From Thermoleophilaceae bacterium (GTDB lineage: Bacteria; Actinomycetota; Thermoleophilia; Solirubrobacterales; Thermoleophilaceae): a DNA stretch of 19,108 nt. The translations under genes and the position numbers were made by a program. The notes beneath the pieces were generated by a model. It was not told where the DNA came from. It did no database searches and saw nothing but the letters and a program-made list of their open reading frames with translations. This document shows positions 1 to 6,310 of the stretch, piece after piece; the stretch's first letter is position 1; each line of letters opens with the position of its first letter. The stretch covers positions 1 through 19,108 of the forward strand of contig JACCUC010000211.1 of assembly GCA_013812065.1 (NCBI GenBank), written 5' to 3'.

Positions 1-1
1 G

Positions 2-445
2 CGCGTAGCCGGCCCGCCACCAGGGGCGGCCGCGAACGAGCTGGCCGCAGAGTCCGCGGCGCGCGAGGCGCGCGAGGCGCGAAAAGCCCGCGAGGCCCGA
101 GAAGCCCGCGAGGCCCGTCGCCGCAAGGCACGACGCAGACGCGCCACCGCTCAGAGGCGACGGGAGGAGCGCGCCACCGCGACCGCGTATCAGGCGCCTG
201 CGGAAGAGTCGTCCCCATCCACCCAGGATCAGACGACCGATGGGGTTTGCTCGGAGGATGCCGGATGCGTCCCGCAGAGCTCACGCGTGCGCCGGCCGAC
301 CAGCGACGACGAAGACGCCGAGCAGTCCGACCGGCAGACCGTCCGCAGGCCGAGGGTCCGCATCGACTACGGCAAGAACTCACACGGAGGAGGCGGCTAC
401 GTTCCCGACATCGACGTTGACGTCGACGTTGCCGAGATCGACTAA
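2..445 (+). CDS. 3' end of an unknown protein with Ala-Arg-Glu repeats (5' truncated)
   Basis: An open frame enters from the left edge and runs 147 codons to TAA at 443-445, with GC-biased third positions like the neighbouring genes. I do not recognise the family. Residues about 19-57 of the visible part are a run of AR(E/K) triplets followed by Arg-rich sequence, which should form a long charged helix. The middle (about 60-110) is polar and probably disordered. The C-terminus is Gly-rich, then acidic, ending in alternating Asp-Val/Ile residues. A start codon was not seen, so the gene begins outside the window. It converges on the RNase P RNA gene. An alternative frame at 240-500 is also open but has the poorer codon pattern. 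The coding call is moderate; no function is proposed. Confidence 0.55.
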   Translation, partial: RVAGPPPGAAANELAAESAAREAREARKAREAREAREARRRKARRRRATAQRRREERATATAYQAPAEESSPSTQDQTTDGVCSEDAGCVPQSSRVRRPTSDDEDAEQSDRQTVRRPRVRIDYGKNSHGGGGYVPDIDVDVDVAEID

Positions 446-468
446 CCCCGCGCGCCGCGTGCACGTGA

Positions 469-488
469 GCGGGCCGGGGGCGGCCCGC
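469..488 (+). terminator. GC-rich hairpin after the partial CDS
   Basis: GCGGGCC (469-475) pairs perfectly with GGCCCGC (482-488) around a 6-nt loop, 23 bases after the TAA stop. There is no U-run on the plus strand, so it may only stabilise the 3' end or act as an inefficient terminator. Confidence 0.4.
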
Positions 489-491
489 GAC

Positions 492-523
492 CGAAACTAG
501 AGAGGGCCCGCGAACGGGCCCTC
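492..523 (-). terminator. Terminator of the RNase P RNA gene
   Basis: Read on the minus strand, GAGGGCCCG, a UUCG loop, then CGGGCCCTC form a 9-bp stem with a very stable tetraloop (502-523), followed by the T-containing tract TCTAGTTTC. It lies a few bases past the 3' end of the RNase P RNA. The stem would also form in a plus-strand transcript, so it may serve both convergent units. Confidence 0.7.
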
Positions 524-526
524 CCC

Positions 527-947
527 TTAGCTCGCCGGTAAGCCGGATCCTGTCGTGAGCAGCCATCCATCTGCCGCGCGCCGGGCGCGCAGCGGGCCGC
601 TGAGCGGCCCTGCGGCCTACCTGGGGCTCGGCGGGCAGCGTCTTCGCCCCTGCTTGGCCTTGCACCGGGTGGGGTTTGCCTGGCCGGCGCGTCACCGCGC
701 CGCCGGTGCGCTCTTACCGCACCTTTTCACCCTTGCCGGCGGCGGTGGCCTGACGGGCGCGCGCGTCCGCCAGACCGGTCGCAGCGCCTGACGGCGCCGC
801 CGACCCCGCCGCTTGGGCGGTTTCCTTTCTGTGGCACTTTCCCGCGGGTTTCCCCGGGTCGGCGTCACCGACCACCCTGCCCTGCGGTGTCCGGACTTTC
901 CTCGAGGGCCGGTTTTCTCCCCGACCTCCCGCGGCTGCTTGGCAAGC
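527..947 (-). ncRNA. rnpB: RNase P RNA, bacterial type A
   Basis: This is the catalytic RNA of RNase P, which removes 5' leaders from tRNA precursors. The minus strand carries the universal 5' core GAGGAAAGTCCGGAC followed by the CAGGGCAGGGTGG segment. Further along come the GGGTGAAAAGGTGCGGTAAG core, the GGCAAACCCC element, AGATGGATGG, and the 3' core GACAGGATCCGGCTTAC. Helix P1 closes the molecule: GCTTGCC at the 5' end pairs with GGCGAGC at 530-536 (one G-U pair). The 5' end is set by P1 and by a promoter whose -10 box ends 6 nt upstream of 947. The 3' end is approximate. At about 420 nt it is normal for an actinobacterial type A RNA. Open frames crossing this stretch are not genes. Confidence 0.94.
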
Positions 948-953
948 GTTCGA

Positions 954-982
954 ATGTTAGGTCGCCGGGGGCGGCGTGTCCA
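954..982 (-). promoter_or_regulatory. Promoter of the RNase P RNA gene
   Basis: On the minus strand TGGACA (977-982) and TAACAT (954-959) are separated by exactly 17 bp, and the -10 box ends 6 nt before the predicted 5' end of the RNA at 947. This is a good housekeeping-sigma-type promoter. It lies between the RNA and the upstream zinc-ribbon gene; nothing else is recognisable in 983-1040. Confidence 0.72.
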
Positions 983-1040
983 CCCGGCTATGAGCCCGTC
1001 GGCCCGACGTGACTGCCCCGAGCAGACGAAGAGAAGATCA

Positions 1041-1364
1041 TCAGTACAAGCCGGCGCCACAGCTTCCGCAGGCCGCCGATTCCCCGAATGCCTCCATTCG
1101 GCTCATGCAGACAGGGCAGTCCGCGGCTCCGACGGCGAGCAGGCCCTCCCAGATCCGCTCGAGATGGTCCTCGAGCATCAGCCTGTCGCCGCCGGAGCGC
1201 GGACCGCGCTCGCCGCGCGGGACCGCCGGCCCGCGAGCAGCGGGCTCGGCGCGCTGCTCGGGCTCCGGCCCGGGCTCGGCGCGGCGAAGGTCGTCGAAGA
1301 GGGGGCGCTGGCCGGGATCGTGCTCGCCCGACCGGCGGGTACCTTCGAGCAGCGCGGAGCTCAC
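1041..1364 (-). CDS. Small zinc-ribbon protein cotranscribed with lexA
   Basis: A 107-residue protein translated from a GTG that overlaps the lexA stop codon (GTGA), with AGGAGG 5 nt upstream inside the end of lexA, so translation is coupled to lexA. The C-terminal 25 residues hold two CxxC pairs (CPVC at 83-86, CGSC at 99-102), which fits one zinc ribbon. Residues 61-78 look like an amphipathic helix. The N-terminal 60 residues are Pro/Arg/Glu-rich and probably disordered, but contain QRPLF at 19-23, matching the Q-x-x-L-F pattern of beta-sliding-clamp-binding peptides. I do not recognise a named family. Its position behind lexA suggests SOS expression. The zinc site and coupling are read from the sequence; the clamp contact is inference. 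Confidence 0.72.
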   Translation of the reverse strand: MSSALLEGTRRSGEHDPGQRPLFDDLRRAEPGPEPEQRAEPAARGPAVPRGERGPRSGGDRLMLEDHLERIWEGLLAVGAADCPVCMSRMEAFGESAACGSCGAGLY

Positions 1365-1975
1365 GACACCCTCCTACAGAGGCCGACCACGCGGCCGAGC
1401 ACCCGGACCTCGCGGACTCGGATCGGCTCCATGTCGGCGTTCTCGGGCTGCAGGCGCACGTGATCGCGCTCGCGGTAGAAGCGCTTGACCGTCGCCTCGT
1501 CCTCGAGTAGGGCGACGACGATGTCGCCGTCGTCGGCGGTCTCCTGCCCCCGCACCACGACGAAGTCGCCCTCGAGGATGCCGGCGTCGCGCATCGAGTC
1601 GCCGGCGACGCGGAGGACGAACTCGCCCTGCCCTCCCCCGGCGAGCTCCGGGACCTCGACGTAGTCCTCGACGTTCTCCTCGGCGAGGATCGGCCTACCC
1701 GCGGCGACCCGACCGACGAGGGGGAGTCCCGCACCGGCGGCGGCGCCTCTGGCCGCGCCGACGAGGAGCTCGAGGGCGCGCGGCTTGGTCGGATCGCGGC
1801 GCACGAGGCCGGCTCGCTCGAGCTTCGCCAGGTGCCCGTGCACCGTGGAAGGAGAGGCCAGGCCGAGCGCCCGGCCGATGTCGCGCACCGCCGGCGGATA
1901 GCCGTGCTCGCGGGCGTAGCCCCGGACGAAGTCGAAGACCTCGCGCTGGCGCTGGGTCAGCTTCTGCTCCGTCAC
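1361..1975 (-). CDS. lexA: LexA repressor of the SOS response
   Basis: A 204-residue LexA: it represses DNA-damage genes and cleaves itself when RecA filaments form. Residues 1-70 are the winged-helix DNA-binding domain, with the recognition part around SPSTVHGHLAKLE (41-53). The cleavage bond is Ala92-Gly93 in VAAGRP. The S24-peptidase-like domain carries catalytic Ser127 in GDSM and Lys164 in ATVKRF. The frame is open much further upstream, but the start is set at GTG 1975. There MTEQKLTQRQ begins the conserved domain, and GGAGG (1984-1988) lies 8 nt before it; a longer start would translate through the operator. An SOS box sits 32 bp upstream, implying autoregulation. The downstream zinc-ribbon gene overlaps by 4 nt. 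Confidence 0.96.
   Translation of the reverse strand: MTEQKLTQRQREVFDFVRGYAREHGYPPAVRDIGRALGLASPSTVHGHLAKLERAGLVRRDPTKPRALELLVGAARGAAAGAGLPLVGRVAAGRPILAEENVEDYVEVPELAGGGQGEFVLRVAGDSMRDAGILEGDFVVVRGQETADDGDIVVALLEDEATVKRFYRERDHVRLQPENADMEPIRVREVRVLGRVVGLCRRVS
1370..1375 (-). promoter_or_regulatory. Ribosome binding site of the zinc-ribbon gene inside lexA
   Basis: A perfect AGGAGG lies within two Arg codons at the end of lexA, 5 nt before the GTG start at 1364. It decides the start of the downstream gene and supports real translation of it. Confidence 0.75.
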
Positions 1976-2006
1976 TCGGGGCACCTCCGTGATCTCGACG
2001 CTCGAA

Positions 2007-2020
2007 CGAACATACGTTCG
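2007..2020. promoter_or_regulatory. SOS box (LexA operator)
   Basis: CGAACATACGTTCG fits the Gram-positive/actinobacterial LexA box CGAAC-N4-GTTCG in both half sites. It lies 32 bp upstream of the lexA start codon, between lexA and the divergent tRNA-Leu. On the lexA strand it contains TATGTT, a possible -10 box of lexA, so LexA binding would block its own promoter. Confidence 0.92.
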
Positions 2021-2036
2021 TAGACTACGCGGCTCG

Positions 2037-2064
2037 TCGGACGCCATTCTCGCGGCTCTATAAT
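2037..2064 (+). promoter_or_regulatory. Promoter of tRNA-Leu
   Basis: A perfect TATAAT (2059-2064) lies 12 nt before the mature 5' end of the tRNA. A weak -35 candidate TCGGAC is at 2037-2042 with a 16-bp spacer. The start of transcription would be near 2071, leaving a short 5' leader for RNase P. Confidence 0.7.
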
Positions 2065-2076
2065 CCGGCCGGCTAC

Positions 2077-2162
<86 letters not shown>

Positions 2163-2227
2163 CTGAAAGCTCCTGCAAGAAGACGCGCTTTTAGGGCTCG
2201 AGGTGGCCTACGCTGTCGCACCAGGCG

Positions 2228-3664
2228 ATGCGCGACCTGCTGACCGAGCTCACCCAGGCGGCCGCGGCCCGCTGCGACTACGCCGACGCGCGCTACGTGC
2301 GCTCGCGCTCGGAGTCGATCGCCACGCGCAACGGAGAGGTCGACGAGGTCGAGCGCCACGAGAGCGAGGGCGTCGGGGTTCGCGTGCGCCGCGGCGGAGG
2401 CTGGGGCTTCGCGGCCACGCGCGAGCTCACGCGCACCGGGCTCGAGGTCGCGCTCCTGCGGGCGCTCGAGGTGGCCGAGGCGCAGCCGGGATCACCCGCG
2501 ACCCCGCTCGCTCCCGAGCCGCCGGCGCACGGGCGCTACGACAGCCCGTGTGAGCGCGATCCCTTCGAGGTGTCGATCGAGGACAAGCTCGCCGTCCTGC
2601 TCGCCGCCGACGACGGGATGCGCGGCGACGCGCGCGTCGCCGTGACCCGCGCCCATCACCTCGCCTTCGCCGAGGACTCGGTCTTCGCCTCGACCGAGGG
2701 CGCCCTGTGCGAGCAGTTCATCGTCGACTGTGGCGGCGGGATCGCGGCGACCGCGGTGGCGGGCGGCGAGACTCAGGTCCGCTCCCATCCCGCCTCCTTC
2801 CGCGGCGACGTCGCCCGCGCCGGTTACGAGCACTTCGCCGAGCTCGCGCTGGCCGAGCACGCTCCGCGGGTCGCAGAGGAGGCGCTCGCCCTCCTCACCG
2901 CGCCGGCCTGCCCCTCCGGGCGCACGACGCTACTCCTCGACGGCGGGCAGCTCGCCCTCCAGGTTCACGAGTCGGTCGGGCACGCGACCGAGCTCGACCG
3001 GGTGCTCGGCAGCGAGGCCTCCTACGCGGGGACGAGCTTCCTCTCCCCAGGCGACCTGGACGATCGCCGCTACGGCTCGCCGCGCATGCACGTGACCGCG
3101 GACGCGACGGTGGCGGGCGGGCTCGGCACCTTCGGCTGGGACGACGAGGGCGTGGCCGCGCGCCGGGTCGACCTCGTCCGCGAGGGGGTCCTGCGCGGCT
3201 TCCTCTCGTCCCGCGAATCGGCGGCGGGGATCGGGCTCGAGCGCTCGGGCGGGTGCATGCGCGCGAGCGGCTTCGACCGCCAGCCCGTCGTGCGCATGAC
3301 CAACGTCAACCTCGAGCCGGGCGAAGCGGGCTCGCTCGCCGACCTCGTCGCCGACACCGACCGCGGCGTCCTCATGGAGACCAACCGCTCGTGGTCGATC
3401 GACTCGCGGCGTCTGCACTTCCAGTTCGCCACCGAGGCCGCCTGGGAGATCGAGGGCGGCGAGCGCCGGCGCCTCCTGCGCAACCCGAGCTACGCGGGCG
3501 TGACGCCCGAGTTCTGGGCCGGCCTGGACGCCGTCTGCTCCGCGGACGAGTGGCGACTGTGGGGAGTGATCAACTGCGGCAAGGGCGAGCCGGGCCAGAC
3601 CATGCGGGTCTCGCACGGGACGGCGCCGGCGCGGTTTCGCGACGTGCAGGTGGGCGTGGCTTAG
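2228..3664 (+). CDS. tldD: TldD metalloprotease subunit
   Basis: TldD is the catalytic subunit of the TldD/TldE heterodimeric zinc protease, known in E. coli for microcin B17 maturation and CcdA degradation and thought to act on unfolded peptides in the cytoplasm. The 478 residues match the usual length of about 480. The zinc motif HESVGH (HExxxH) is at residues 247-252, followed by ATELDR as in the family. The C-terminal half has the typical GFLSSRESA and NLEPGE segments and ends with a conserved CGKGEPGQ region. ATG 2228 is the first start in frame after the tRNA gene; it has no clear ribosome binding site. tldE follows 57 bp downstream. No obvious peptide substrate gene or modification enzyme is present nearby, so a general role is more likely than toxin maturation. 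Confidence 0.94.
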   Translation: MRDLLTELTQAAAARCDYADARYVRSRSESIATRNGEVDEVERHESEGVGVRVRRGGGWGFAATRELTRTGLEVALLRALEVAEAQPGSPATPLAPEPPAHGRYDSPCERDPFEVSIEDKLAVLLAADDGMRGDARVAVTRAHHLAFAEDSVFASTEGALCEQFIVDCGGGIAATAVAGGETQVRSHPASFRGDVARAGYEHFAELALAEHAPRVAEEALALLTAPACPSGRTTLLLDGGQLALQVHESVGHATELDRVLGSEASYAGTSFLSPGDLDDRRYGSPRMHVTADATVAGGLGTFGWDDEGVAARRVDLVREGVLRGFLSSRESAAGIGLERSGGCMRASGFDRQPVVRMTNVNLEPGEAGSLADLVADTDRGVLMETNRSWSIDSRRLHFQFATEAAWEIEGGERRRLLRNPSYAGVTPEFWAGLDAVCSADEWRLWGVINCGKGEPGQTMRVSHGTAPARFRDVQVGVA

Positions 3665-3721
3665 CAGTCCTCGGCCGCTCACGCGCGGTCGCCTGCCGGG
3701 CCGTGCGCCAACCTTCACGTC

Positions 3722-5113
3722 ATGCCCGAATCTCCCCTCGACCTCGCCGCTCGCGCCCTCGCCGCCGTTCGCTCGGGCGACGGGGCCCAGGCGACCGTGA
3801 CGACCGAGCGCTCCGTGCTGCTGCGCTTTGCCCGTTCGCGGCCCACCCAGGCGACCGCGATCGACGACCGAAGCGTCGAGCTGACCGTGGTCTGCGACGG
3901 TCACGCCGCCGGGGCGACCACCAACCGCACAGACGAGGAGGGCCTCGCCGCGTGCGCCCGGGCGGCGGAGCGAGCAGCCGAGGCGACGGCGCGGACCCGC
4001 GCGTACGCAGACGGCTCTCCCGGACCCCACCCGGGCTTCCCCGCCCCGGCCCCGCTGCGCGGCCACGCCGGCCACGACGCCGAGACCGCCCTGCTCGACC
4101 CCGGGCGCGGCGGCACGGCCCTCGAGGCCGCCTTAGCGGCCGGCGCCGCCCACGGCGTCGAGGCCCACGGCGTCTGGACGGCGGCCGAGACCGAGACCGC
4201 GATCGCCTCGACGAGCGGCGTGGCCGTCGCCGACCGGCTGACCGATGCGTTCATGAAGGTCACGGCCTTTGCCCCGAGCGGGCGCAGCGGCTACGCCGCC
4301 GCCGCAGCGACCGACTCAAAGGCACTCGATCCCCACAGCCTGGCCGAGCGGGCGGCGGCGAAGGCGTGCTTCGGCGGACCGACAGCCGAGGCCCCGCACC
4401 TCGAGCCCGGTGCGTATCCGGTCGTGCTCGAGCCGCTGGCGGTGGGGGAGCTCGTCGGCTGGCTCGGCCTGCTGGCCCTGAACGGCCTCGCCTTCGCCGA
4501 GGGGGCCAGCGCGCTCGAAGGCCGGCTCGGCGCGCGCGTGGCGGCGCCGCAGGTCAACCTCTCGGACTCTCCCCGCTACCCCGGCACCCTTCCTAGGGCC
4601 TTCGACCTCGACGGCGTGCCCAAGGCGCCCCTGCCCCTGATCCAGGACGGCGTCGCCGACCGGCTCGTCCACGACCGCCGCAGCGCCGCGCTCGCGGGCG
4701 GTGGTGCCGAGTCGACAGGTCACGCCCTCGCGCCCGGTGGGTCTCCACACGGCCCCGCTGCGACCAACCTCGTGCTCGCCGGCGGGGCCGCGGCCGACGA
4801 GCGCGAGCTCTGCCGGCCGATCGAGCGCGGCGTGTACGTGACCCGGCTCTGGTACACGAACCCCGTCCGGCCCAAGGAGACCCTGCTCACCGGCGTGACT
4901 CGCGACGGCACCTTCCTGATCGAGGACGGCGAGGTCACCCGCCCGCTCGCCGACCTGCGCTTCACCGACCGGGTGCTCGGCGTGCTCGAACGCGCGCAGG
5001 AGCTCTCCGCCCGGCCGGTCCTCACCAGCGAGGGCGAGTTCTACGGACGGCGCTTCGCGACGGGCGTCGTGTGCCCGGCCATGCGGGTCAGGTCCCTGCG
5101 GTTCACGGGCTGA
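3722..5113 (+). CDS. tldE: TldE/PmbA, non-catalytic partner of TldD
   Basis: A 463-residue PmbA/TldE-family protein. It shares the TldD fold but lacks the HExxxH zinc motif, as expected for the subunit that helps form the closed proteolytic chamber. The C-terminal third carries family hallmarks: a GVYVTRLWYTNPV segment near residues 370-385, then the GTFLIEDGEVTRP region. ATG 3722 has no Shine-Dalgarno, but CAACCT (3709-3714) stands 7 nt before it, compatible with a leaderless internal promoter. The Ala-rich, polar stretch at about 60-130 is typical of GC-rich homologues. The GNAT gene begins 2 bp after its stop. Confidence 0.92.
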   Translation: MPESPLDLAARALAAVRSGDGAQATVTTERSVLLRFARSRPTQATAIDDRSVELTVVCDGHAAGATTNRTDEEGLAACARAAERAAEATARTRAYADGSPGPHPGFPAPAPLRGHAGHDAETALLDPGRGGTALEAALAAGAAHGVEAHGVWTAAETETAIASTSGVAVADRLTDAFMKVTAFAPSGRSGYAAAAATDSKALDPHSLAERAAAKACFGGPTAEAPHLEPGAYPVVLEPLAVGELVGWLGLLALNGLAFAEGASALEGRLGARVAAPQVNLSDSPRYPGTLPRAFDLDGVPKAPLPLIQDGVADRLVHDRRSAALAGGGAESTGHALAPGGSPHGPAATNLVLAGGAAADERELCRPIERGVYVTRLWYTNPVRPKETLLTGVTRDGTFLIEDGEVTRPLADLRFTDRVLGVLERAQELSARPVLTSEGEFYGRRFATGVVCPAMRVRSLRFTG

Positions 5114-5115
5114 GG

Positions 5116-5703
5116 ATGGGCGACCGTGGAGTGCTCGCGCTTCGCCCGGCGGTTCTCGCCGACGCCTCGGCGATCGCTGCGATCAACGCCGCCGCCGGTC
5201 GGGCCGGCTGGAGCGGCTTCCTGCCGCGCGAGCGGCTCGCCACGTTCGAGCCGCCGGTCCGGCGCTTCGAGGCGATGCTGGGCGGGGGCACCGATCCGGG
5301 CACCGTGGTCCACGTGGCCACGGAGACCGAGGAGATCGTCGGGTTCGTGTCGGTGCGGTCAGGCGAGGGAGAGGTCGGTGAGGTCTTGTCGCTCTACGTT
5401 CATCCGTCGCGCTGGAGTCGCGGGGTCGGTCGAGCGCTGCTAGGCCACGCCCTCGAGACGCTTTCGACGAGCGGATGCCGCGAGGCGATCCTCTGGACCG
5501 AGGAGCGCAACGAACGCCCGCGGCGGATCTACGAGACGGCCGGCTGGCGGCTCGACGGCGCCAGTCGCGTCCGCGACTTCCTCGGCTGGCGGATCCGCGA
5601 GGTGCGCTACCGGATCGCTCTCGCGGACGAGCCGTCTAGATCTTCAGGAGCAGGATCACGTTCAGGACGAACAGGATCCCAAAGGCGATCGTCCAGCGGG
5701 TGA
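5116..5703 (+). CDS. GNAT-family N-acetyltransferase
   Basis: A 195-residue GNAT protein that transfers an acetyl group from acetyl-CoA; the acceptor cannot be told. Residues 8-170 cover the domain. Motif A is LSLYVHPSRWSRGVGRALL (91-109), with the CoA-phosphate loop RGVGRA at 102-107; motif B follows at 125-145 (AILWTEERNERPRRIYETAGW region). ATG 5116 was chosen because it lies just after the tldE stop and begins the LRPA(x)nDA first strand; an in-frame start at 5071 would overlap tldE. The final 25 residues are Ser/Arg/Gly-rich and are encoded antisense to the end of secG, so they probably arose by stop-codon loss rather than selection for function. Confidence 0.86.
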   Translation: MGDRGVLALRPAVLADASAIAAINAAAGRAGWSGFLPRERLATFEPPVRRFEAMLGGGTDPGTVVHVATETEEIVGFVSVRSGEGEVGEVLSLYVHPSRWSRGVGRALLGHALETLSTSGCREAILWTEERNERPRRIYETAGWRLDGASRVRDFLGWRIREVRYRIALADEPSRSSGAGSRSGRTGSQRRSSSG

Positions 5704-5860
5704 GGTTGCGCTCGAGGAGCGCCCCGCCGCCGAAGCGACCCCCGCCGGCCCCGACGCCGAACGCACCGGACAGGCCCGCGTCCTTGCCCGAGTGCAGCAG
5801 GATGAGCACGATCACGACGACCGAGAGCAGGACCTGCAGGGCGCTGAGGACGGCTTCCAT
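5636..5860 (-). CDS. secG: SecG, protein translocase channel subunit
   Basis: A 74-residue SecG, the small accessory subunit of the SecYEG membrane channel. Two membrane helices (about 5-23 and 55-73) flank the characteristic Gly-rich loop with LHSGKDAGLSGAFG and a GGG stretch; length is normal. It is read convergently with the GNAT gene, and their 3' ends overlap by 68 bp. A TAGGCT hexamer (5870-5875) lies 9 nt before ATG, a candidate -10 box giving a nearly leaderless mRNA. The CcmI-like gene lies 43 bp upstream on the same strand. Confidence 0.92.
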   Translation of the reverse strand: MEAVLSALQVLLSVVVIVLILLHSGKDAGLSGAFGVGAGGGRFGGGALLERNLTRWTIAFGILFVLNVILLLKI

Positions 5861-5903
5861 GCTGCGGCAAGCCTAGAGGATTGGTCCTGAGGGGTGCGTG
5901 CTA

Positions 5904-6245
5904 CTAGGGGCCGTCCGGCGAGGACGGCGGCCGGCCGTCCTCGAGCGCATCGATCTGCTCGAGGATCGCGATCGCCTGGGCTCGGAGCTCGCGATCGGTG
6001 GTGCGGTGGTCGGCCTCTGAGACCTTTCCCATGCGGAAGTCGAGCTCGGCGTCGCGAATCTCGCGGTACTTGAGCTCCTTCGCGGCCTCGAGCTCTGCGC
6101 GGCGATCGGCCTCGGCGGCCTCGACGGCGGTCTCGTCGCGACGCAACGGCCCGCTCACGAAGACCGCGACCAGAGCGAGCAGGATGAGCAGGGCGAGGGC
6201 GTACTCCACGGCGTCGATTGTGACCGCAGCTGCCGGCGACGGCAC
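5904..6245 (-). CDS. Small CcmI-like membrane protein
   Basis: A 113-residue protein with one membrane helix (about 12-31) and a cytoplasmic, charged helical region (36-101). The segment DAELDFRMGKVSEADHRTTD (65-84) closely resembles the N-terminal module of cytochrome c maturation protein CcmI and of short CcmI-like proteins (pattern E-x-D-F/Y-x-x-G-K-x-S-E-x-D-Y). The TPR domain that holds apocytochrome in full CcmI is absent. A role with the ccmE/ccmF genes at 11.6-14.3 kb is plausible but rests only on this similarity. The GTG start at 6245 is uncertain; a GTG at about residue 13 would remove the segment before the helix. The gene is divergent from the YibE/F gene. Confidence 0.72.
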   Translation of the reverse strand: MPSPAAAVTIDAVEYALALLILLALVAVFVSGPLRRDETAVEAAEADRRAELEAAKELKYREIRDAELDFRMGKVSEADHRTTDRELRAQAIAILEQIDALEDGRPPSSPDGP

Positions 6246-6310
6246 GGATCGCCGGCCGCTTGCTCGGAAGACGGCCGAGGGCGCTGCTCTAATCGCCGGC
6301 CATCCGAACC

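Noticed and set aside
997..1011. Short palindrome CGTCG-GGC-CGACG (minus strand) as terminator of the lexA operon
   Set aside because: 5-bp stem without a U tract, common by chance at this GC content.
555..1060. Open frames on both strands across the RNase P RNA (for example 555-791 +, 692-1060 -)
   Set aside because: The stretch is fully explained by RNase P RNA core motifs, its promoter and terminator; the frames are by-products of high GC content.
2166..2192. Terminator after tRNA-Leu (AAAGC...GCTTTT)
   Set aside because: Only a 5-bp AT-containing stem with a long loop; too weak to call.
2707..4596. A 629-codon plus-strand frame spanning tldD and tldE
   Set aside because: Arg/Pro/Gly-dominated translation with no domain; it is the shifted frame of two recognised genes.
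2228..5113. RiPP or bacteriocin locus around tldD/tldE
   Set aside because: No precursor peptide, modification enzyme or exporter is present nearby; the pair is common as stand-alone housekeeping genes.
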